From the NCBI GenBank assembly GCA_032718475.1, contig JAUCBJ010008509.1:1-34039 (forward strand): DNA of 34,039 bases. Reading direction: 5' to 3'. Positions 29,028 through 34,039 of this stretch are shown piece after piece. The position numbers were made by a program, and so were the translations under genes. The stretch's first letter is position 1; every line of letters starts with the position of its first letter. Below the pieces are notes generated by a model. The model ran no database searches, had not been told where the DNA came from, and worked only from the letters and a program-made list of their open reading frames with translations. The stretch comes from Nemertoderma westbladi. Taxonomy: Eukaryota; Xenacoelomorpha; Nemertodermatida; Nemertodermatidae.

Positions 29028-29510
29028 TCACATTGGGGACCCGAGTGTTAGGGTGTTTACTGAGGCTAGTCTTGTGACTTGCCTCAGATTCACCAATGGC
29101 TTTGTTGGTCGGGGTGGAACATGAGAGTAGCCTCCAACTCCAGAATCCCTCTCCCCATCACAATCTGGCCTTCCTGGTGACCCAGGGTTTGGGCCAGAAA
29201 GGTCATCAGGAAAGGGACTCAAAGAATTGTTGGCTGCTCTCTCTCCAGTAGGGGGTGAGACAGGCAGCCGGTCAGGAGTTAACTGACGCCTGTGAGGCCG
29301 ATTGTGTCCGGTAATTCCACTGGCCTCTAGTGGCCGGACCTCCGCATTGCTAATGTAATCCATAGTGGGGGTTGGGGGGTGCTTTTTTGCCGAGTCAGCT
29401 CTCGGGGCAAATACCACACCCTGGTTTGCCATTCCACAGGGTGGGTGTCGCAATGGAGTCAGATATGAGGCCCATCTCCCATATCTACTCTGGCGCACAT
29501 GACCCACCAT
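29028..29510 (-). pseudogene. RTE copy 2: N-terminal region of the polyprotein
   Basis: 160 codons from an ATG at 29510. It is Pro/Arg/Ser-rich and low in secondary-structure signals (NRPHRRQLTPDRLPVSPPTG). The last ~20 residues (VTRLASVNTLTLGSPM) form the first strand of the endonuclease domain, which continues in the same frame after the TGA. It is probably the N-terminus of the single RTE polyprotein and not a separate gene. No zinc finger or other named domain is visible. Confidence 0.7.
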
Positions 29511-29720
29511 TGGCTGTTGCAGCTCATCTGCTGGGTCATGCCTTGTACCCTTGCTGCCAGGTGCAGGTCGCAGTGAAGTGCTCTCAGAGTGGACATGAGA
29601 ACACTCTGCTCCTGACCAGCCATTGGTAGATCACCATCTGCCTGGTCAGGCCATATACCCCTGCAGCCAAGTATATGGGTCCTTAATCCAGGACCAAGGG
29701 CGTCCTTATCCCAGAACGAA
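29500..29720 (-). repeat. Two ~115 bp repeats in the RTE leader
   Basis: Units starting at about 29500 and 29616 share ACC-GCCATTGG, an ATCTGC-TGGTCA part, a CCCTTGCTGCCA/CCCTGCAGCCA part, and similar spacing. Tandem leader repeats are common promoter units of LINEs. A G10 tract follows at 29721-29730. Confidence 0.6.
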
Positions 29721-29830
29721 GGGGGGGGGGTCCTAGTTACAGGACCAGATTTGCCCTAGTAAGAGGGTCTATGCAGCTACAGGTGGCACCTCCTTTATGC
29801 TGCATGGAGGTGGCAAGTTTTCTTGATCAA

Positions 29831-30274
29831 TGACCTAGAATACCTGTCCTGACTCCAAGCAGCATCAGTGTAACTGTTATTGCAGTTATAATAAATTTAT
29901 TTATCCAAATTTAAAATGCGTTAAATTATTATTACTGTAGGATAAATCAGCTGGGTTTCTGACAAATTTTGCAATTCTGCATGGACCATGTGTACCGGTA
30001 CTGTCAGGCTGTACTCAATCCCTGAATTGAGAATCCTGCAATCAGTCAATACTGCAATACTGGTCAGCCGGTACCATACACTGCAGACATGCCATATCAT
30101 GTAATCTAATTAAACATGGCCCCGGAACCCTTGCGGTGATTATAGTTTAGGCCTAATTAGCCCAGTACCGGCACTGGTAATAATAATATAATAGTTTAGA
30201 TAGTTACCGCTAATCATTCAGTCATTGGCACGGTACACCGTATTGCTGTACTGCCGTTGTAGTGCGTACCGTAG
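29831..30274. other. Spacer rich in GTACCGGTAC-like words
   Basis: No gene. Repeated self-complementary ACCGGT/GGTACC words and TAGGCCTA occur here. The right edge is the target duplication of the next element. Confidence 0.45.
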
Positions 30275-30282
30275 GTACCACC
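30275..30282. repeat. 8 bp target site duplication, left copy
   Basis: GTACCACC directly before CATGGCCTACTAC; identical to 32132-32139. Confidence 0.8.
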
Positions 30283-30544
30283 CATGGCCTACTACACACA
30301 GGCAGACAGGCCATGACAAGGACTTTGCTGTGAAATTAGCGTAGGCTGACTGTGCTGATTATGGTACTGTCAGACTGTGGTACCTAAGCTATATACTGTT
30401 AGGTATATTGCTGTATTGGGGTGAGGTTAGGAATAATCCATTTGTTTTAGCATTTAACTGTTGAATCCCCTTATTTATTATAAAACCATTGGAAATATTC
30501 GCAAATGCCGCTCCATTACTGTCTGAAACGCTCCCGACAGTCCG

Positions 30545-31129
30545 ATGTATCTGACCCGAGCAGCCGAGTTGCTTCAAGAGGTGATTAACGGGGGAATACT
30601 ACGGAATTGCTTGTTTGTCAGTACGATTCTATTTGGGTATTTACTACACTCAGACACTGGGAATACGGCGGTCGGTCAGATCGTAATGCGGGCCACTGCC
30701 AAGTTCCTCATGCCTCACTCCGGTCACCCACCTTGGAGTGCGGTGGGAAGAGTCCCACTTACTGACTTACGTCGACGACTGGACGAATCTACGAGGATTG
30801 TGATCTGGGTTTAGCGGCGGCCCGGATCCTGGGATCGCCTGGGGGAAATGGTTGAACGTTGGGCAGACGTTATCGCACTGGATTACGTTCTCTGCGACGC
30901 GAAAGTGTGAAGCGAATTCGTTGTCGAATTGGGTCGGAAGCTGCGGGAATTCTACTGTTCTACGGGAGTAAACCGCAGCGGTCCGGTGACTACGGACGGA
31001 TACTACTGGGATAAGCAGGTATTTCGATCGAGTTTCTCGTATTCTCGATGCTCGAGGCGGATAGAGAGTTGGTTGTGTTGGGCGGTGTTGTTAAATTCTA
31101 TCAAACATATTAAAGAATTGGTAAAATAA
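30545..31129 (+). pseudogene. Unidentified coding relic with two in-frame stops
   Basis: One frame (starting at the ATG 30545) stays meaningful for about 195 codons, with only a TAG at 30812-30814 and a TGA near 30908. The segment is markedly GC-rich against an AT-rich surround. Before the TAG: MYLTRAAELLQEVINGGILR and PWSAVGRVPLTDLRRRLDES. Between the stops: RLGEMVERWADVIALDYVL. After the TGA: ELGRKLREFYCSTGVNRSG and TTDGYYWDKQVF. A CAG/GTATTT splice-donor-like site follows TGGGATAAG. I do not recognise the protein. It could be the decayed gene of the surrounding transposon or an older fragment caught in it. Confidence 0.45.
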
Positions 31130-31230
31130 TAAAAACACACCAGATAAAGATACTGAGCTTATGGTAAAGAGATAGGCCGAACTTACAATTTCCAAATAGA
31201 TTGTTCATATAATAAATATATTTTTGGTAT

Positions 31231-31239
31231 TTGATTTCA
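31231..31239. repeat. 9 bp target duplication of a MITE, left copy
   Basis: TTGATTTCA, repeated exactly at 31493-31501. Confidence 0.7.
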
Positions 31240-31492
31240 AGATAGGGGGGGGGGGGAACTGGACGCAATAAAAATTCATCCCTCTCCAGGGGAAATTGGA
31301 CGCAAATAACAACAGCTGATTACTCTCAAATATAAAACTGTAACCTGTTCTATTGTGTTTACTTTATTGTTTTGGTTAAAATAACGTACCACTGTAACCT
31401 GCTCCTTTCCCAAAATTTAGAAATTAATATTGAGGCGGGATATTAATTCGCCAAGATGGGATTTGCATCCAGTCCCACCCCCCTCCTATCTC
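31240..31492. mobile_element. 253 bp MITE with G-rich inverted ends
   Basis: The left end AGATAG plus G12 and AACTGGACGCAA is inverted at the right end, where the complement reads GAGATAGGAGGGGGGTGGGA, then CTGGATGCAAAT. The 9 bp direct duplication TTGATTTCA flanks it, a size seen in Mutator-like elements. The interior carries two copies of the CTGTAACCTG / GGTTA satellite-like motif. No coding capacity. It sits inside the 1,849 bp element. Confidence 0.75.
31335..31412 (+). repeat. Satellite-like motif, duplicated
   Basis: CTGTAACCTGTTC at about 31337 and CTGTAACCTGCTCC at about 31392 flank TTTATTGTTTTGGTTA. The same unit order occurs at 6560-6682 inside the hAT-like element. Confidence 0.65.
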
Positions 31493-31501
31493 TTGATTTC
31501 A
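31493..31501. repeat. 9 bp target duplication of a MITE, right copy
   Basis: TTGATTTCA, identical to 31231-31239. Confidence 0.7.
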
Positions 31502-31610
31502 CTAAAAAATAGAATACATTGCATTTTACTGTTATAATTACTGTATTGAATAAAATAATTAATTGATTGTTTATTAAACCGTGCTAAGCACGTTGAACTG
31601 GAGCTCTAAC

Positions 31611-31900
31611 AATTCCCCACTAGCGGCAGGCAGGAACTGTAAAAGTCTCTGTAGAATTTCTAATTAAGCAATGCTCTTAGGTAACTACTACTAAATTTCA
31701 GATGAATCTGATCTTTGGTTCTATAATTACAGCTATTTTTACGTTTCTGTTAATTCGCCCCCTAGCGGCAGACCGGGGAACTGTAGAAGTCTGTCTGTGT
31801 GTAGAATTTCTAAATTTTTTATAGACTACATGTGTACCAAGTTTGGTTCCATTTCATCCATGATTGACCGACTTATTAGCTTTTCAAACATTCCTGCCAC
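31611..31900 (+). repeat. Two ~143 bp tandem units
   Basis: CCACTAGCGGCAG at about 31618 and CCCCTAGCGGCAG at about 31760 each lead into GAACTGTAnAAGTCT and TAGAATTTCTAA. The second unit continues into TGTACCAAGTTTGG...GATTGACCGA, the block shared with 24780-24835. It may be a 3' tail repeat of a LINE or SINE. Confidence 0.6.
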
Positions 31901-32131
31901 AAACATAGCCAGAGGCAGCCACAAACAAATAAAAGCTGCAGGAACTCGAGCGTTAATTAATTTATTAATTATTAAATACTGTTTCAATTAAATTCTTTAC
32001 GAAAATCTAGTCATCTTCTTTTAAATATGGACCCTGCATTCATGGAAAATATAATATTTGATAATTCATCAGTCAGCCTACGCTAATTTCACAGCAAAGT
32101 CCTTGTCATGGCCTGTGTGTAGTAGGCCATG

Positions 32132-32139
32132 GTACCACC
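32132..32139. repeat. 8 bp target site duplication, right copy
   Basis: GTACCACC directly after the right terminus, identical to 30275-30282. Confidence 0.8.
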
Positions 32140-32372
32140 CTACTACCGGTACCGGCTGACCGCGTGACTGGTGGCAACTAGCACTTCAGCACTTGCACAG
32201 CAACAGCACTACCGGCGATACACAGGTTGAAATTTATGTAGAGTTTGCTCAACAGTACAGATATAAAATAGTTATCTAAATTATATATATTACTATTGAC
32301 AAGTATTGAAATATATACCGTTATTCGTGTTATCAGTATTTGCAACATCTGACATTGAAGAGGTGAGAGAAG

Positions 32373-32713
32373 ATGAATACCGGCACTCAACAAAACCAAC
32401 GCTTATCACAGGTCGGTATAGTTACCTCGAAACCGGGGCGACTGTCCACTCGAATACAACTTCAAAACACAAACGCCAACAATAAACTGAAAGCGAATCG
32501 AACGTCTTCAGAAGAATCTGTCATTGGGACGAAGAAAAGGAAGCCGAAACCACGGGAATGGACCACAGCTAAGATTGAATGCTCCCATTGTCAGAGTTCC
32601 TGGACCGAAATTGAAACACCAATTACCGATGGGCTTGATCTCTCAAACCAAAACTTCCTCTGTGGGGTTTGCGCGGCAGTAAAGATTGAAAGTCTGGAAG
32701 CTAGCATCCCTAG
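32373..32713 (+). CDS. First exon-like frame with a C-x2-C...C-x2-C zinc motif
   Basis: Open from an ATG at 32373. The first ~65 residues are Asn/Thr/Lys-rich and basic (TKKRKPKPREWTTAK, nuclear-signal-like). Then come CSHC and FLCGVC, a pair of Cys pairs about 28 residues apart that could bind zinc, and an ESLEASI helix start. The frame ends two residues after a CCTAG/GTATTA donor-like site at 32713/32714, so the true exon probably stops there. An AT-rich TATATATAT tract at about 32281 could be a promoter. Zinc pair plus helix resembles the N-terminal part of LINE-ORF1-like multicopy proteins, whose coiled coil resembles 903-1187. It is not clearly a host gene. Confidence 0.45.
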
Positions 32714-32773
32714 GTATTATTATTAAAAAGAGCGTCAGCCTGCGTTTAATAAATATATTTTAATACAAAACAG

Positions 32774-32899
32774 GTCGAACGCAAAGAGGCTTATAATGAA
32801 GACGAGTACTGCATTGATTATATTCCTATAAACCACCTGGCTTTGCATATTGAACGTGCGTTTGGAAATAAGTTCGTGCTACCCTTCCGTGGGTGGTAG
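32774..32899 (+). CDS. Possible small exon
   Basis: Follows TTTTAATACAAAACAG, a fair 3' splice acceptor ending at 32773. It is open for 41 codons in one frame (VERKEAYNEDEYCIDYI, then PINHLALHIERAFG) to a TAG. LALHIERAFG resembles VALHIKRMFG in the EADT/DTD pseudogene at 20.8 kb, so it may be a relic of that family. Joining to the donor at 32713 would put it in a different frame that soon stops, so linkage to the upstream exon is not supported. Confidence 0.25.
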   Translation, partial: VERKEAYNEDEYCIDYIPINHLALHIERAFGNKFVLPFRGW

Positions 32900-32930
32900 A
32901 TGTCGCGGTTATGTATTGGTGGGTGGGGGA

Positions 32931-32944
32931 GGGGGGGGGGGGGG
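32931..32944 (+). repeat. Poly(G) tract, G14
   Basis: An uninterrupted G run preceded by GGTGGGTGGGGGA. Confidence 0.9.
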
Positions 32945-33347
32945 TGCAGATTAAAAGGGGTGAACACGTACTGTCCCCCTTTCTTTGATTAATTGGTGGT
33001 GTGGGTTAATCTCTCATAACCTGATTTTGTGATGCACAATTTTAATTTGTATCTCATAACTGGGCTTCGTGCTGCGCGAAGGCCCCACGAACGTGTGTAA
33101 TCCCGCATAGACCGAGGAGTCGCTTGTGACTTTTGGAGACATCCAATTGGTACCACTGAGCAAAGAAATTTGCAGAACCCCTAACTTCATCGAATTGACT
33201 GATATCGCGGATATATGTGAGCCAGTATCTTCTACTCCAGATATCTTTAAAACTAAGCAAGATATGGGAAAACGGTTTCCATGTACTTGGTTCAGCATGA
33301 AATGAAATTCTTTTTCAATTAATGCGCATTAATTTACATTAAGGCTG
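32945..33347. other. Spacer with a partial SINE-like match
   Basis: No convincing gene. At 33070-33098 GCGAAGGCCCCACGAACGTG relates to the repeat at 24670-24889, lacking about 50 bp from the middle. A 94-codon minus-strand frame (33014-33298) has no recognisable motif. Confidence 0.4.
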
Positions 33348-33788
33348 AAGGTCCGATTATTTAGAGTAGCAGTAGTTCCAGTACTCCTTTATGAGAATCC
33401 ATGCTGGGCTTAACTACTGAGGGCACCAAATCTCTGATTGGCACATTCACAAGAATGATACACCGGGTTCACTGTGTCAAGTACAATGCACACATCTCCA
33501 ACCAGACAGTATATAACATTGGAGGTGACTCTTTGGTTCCCCAAGCTTGACACTAGAGCAAAGCCGCCTCCGCTTTGCAGGACATTGCTTTTGCCGTGAG
33601 GACCAGCCAGTGCATAATCTTGTGCTTCGGCAGGCAGCCCATGACTTTCTTGAGACGCTTAAAGGACTTAAAGGACACTGGCCTTGAAGATGCGATGATA
33701 TAGCAAATGTCATGGGTGATAGGGAGTTGTGGCGGCGCAATTTTGTTGACAAGCTGGCACAGCATTCTTAAAAATGCAGCTGCAATCA
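33348..33788 (+). mobile_element. RTE-like LINE, copy 4, 3' end only, opposite strand
   Basis: Plus-strand match to the last ~450 bp of RTE copy 2: it starts in the block coding KVRLFR-AVVPVLLY, and follows the C-terminal domain through the GDRELWR region to ATTCTTAAAAATGCAGCTGCAAT. Small deletions and many stops break the frame, so it is dead. It is a typical 5'-truncated insertion. The TAG tail seen in copy 2 is missing. Confidence 0.85.
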
Positions 33789-34039
33789 CTCGGACCCACA
33801 CTTACCGCATATGCCTATTTATATGATGCACAGCACACCATTTCATCCTACGACAAAGTGTATAACTATCATACTATCATACTTATCTAAAGTATGTATG
33901 TATGTACCAATTCCACGCAGCCCAGACGGTGTGGTAGAATAAGTAGATTAGTTAGGGTTTATTAGAGTATTGAATAGTATGGGAAGTATAGATGGTGTAA
34001 TGATATTCTTGATTCCGTTTAGTATACCAATTTAGTACT
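33789..34039. other. Window end, no gene seen
   Basis: AT-rich, with short TGTA/ATAC repeats near 33885-33905. Nothing assignable. Confidence 0.4.

Larger units (their letters stand above)
24890..29830 (-). mobile_element. RTE-like LINE, copy 2, near full length, split by a solo LTR
   Basis: The right (5') side has a GC-rich leader with two ~115 bp repeats, then an N-terminal region, endonuclease, linker, reverse transcriptase, C-terminal domain, and a TAG-repeat tail at 24890-24904. Coding is interrupted by one in-frame TGA (29028-29030), a one-base deletion near 28000, a shift near 27190 and the 1,195 bp LTR at 25705-26899. Motifs (GDFNA endonuclease, QNGFRKGRG, FADD, LLYGSPCWAL) place it in the RTE-related group. 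Copies 1, 3 and 4 in this window belong to the same family; copy 1 is nearly identical. The exact 5' end is uncertain. Confidence 0.85.
30283..32131. mobile_element. 1,849 bp DNA transposon with ~70 bp inverted ends
   Basis: The left end (30283-30352) begins CATGGCCTACTACACACAGG; the right end (32070-32131) is its reverse complement apart from an 8 bp indel and few mismatches. Both ends share GACAAGGACTTTGCTGTG and AAATTAGCGTAGGCTGACTG. The 8 bp direct duplication GTACCACC flanks both ends. CATG-type ends with 8 bp duplications fit P-like or hAT elements; no THAP, hAT or other transposase domain is visible, so the superfamily stays open. It holds a GC-rich coding relic (30545-31129), a 253 bp MITE and a tandem repeat. 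Confidence 0.8.

Noticed and set aside
1-34039. tRNA or rRNA genes
   Set aside because: No T-loop/acceptor pair or rRNA-like conserved stretch was recognised on reading both strands.

Overview
The window is eukaryotic repeat-rich DNA, most likely from a marine invertebrate. It shows no operons, no bacterial-type genes and no convincing intact host gene. It is AT-rich, carries many long G or C homopolymers, and frequently uses the words TAGGCCTA and TACCGGTA. The transposon types present (a CR1/L2-like LINE with a 2A peptide and PHD finger, an RTE-like LINE, Bel/Pao LTR elements) are ones known from deuterostome invertebrates. An echinoderm is my best guess, held loosely.

Layout. 1-2.6 kb: decayed DNA with a frameshifted coiled-coil exon (minus), a ~165 bp tandem repeat and a possible small terminal exon. 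2.9-4.2 kb: RTE copy 1, truncated at both ends. 5.2-5.8 kb: a 70 bp repeat shared with 10.1 kb, and a hammerhead-ribozyme-like core. 5.8-9.05 kb: a nest of DNA elements. A palindromic MITE is split by a 2,640 bp hAT-like element (8 bp target duplication AGTAATTA); this contains a mirror pair of G/C-rich arrays, a 36 bp hairpin-repeat array and another MITE. 9.3-10.1 kb: a fold-back element and a GC-rich relic. 10.5-14.3 kb: a nearly intact LINE on the minus strand, broken by one frameshift. 14.6-18.6 kb: a Bel/Pao-type LTR element that carries only gag-like sequence. 19.5-21.2 kb: a 1,690 bp TTAA-flanked inverted-repeat transposon holding a decayed gene of a multicopy EADT/DTD protein family. 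21.6-23.9 kb: fragments of three LINEs. 24.3-29.8 kb: a fold-back, a repeat, then RTE copy 2, split beside its FADD catalytic motif by a 1,195 bp solo LTR. 30.3-32.1 kb: a 1,849 bp element with ~70 bp inverted ends and an 8 bp target duplication, holding an unidentified coding relic, a 253 bp MITE and a tandem repeat. 32.4-32.9 kb: an exon-like zinc-binding open frame. 33.3-33.8 kb: RTE copy 4 on the plus strand.

The genes do not form a pathway; the window is a record of transposon-into-transposon insertion. Target duplications give local order: the solo LTR is younger than RTE copy 2, the hAT-like element is younger than the palindromic MITE around it, and the 253 bp MITE probably came after its 1,849 bp host. 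The most unusual signals are the TTAA transposon with its EADT/DTD gene, the 1,849 bp element with an unknown reading frame, the LINE that begins with a signal-peptide-like segment followed by a 2A peptide, and the mirrored G/C-rich arrays.
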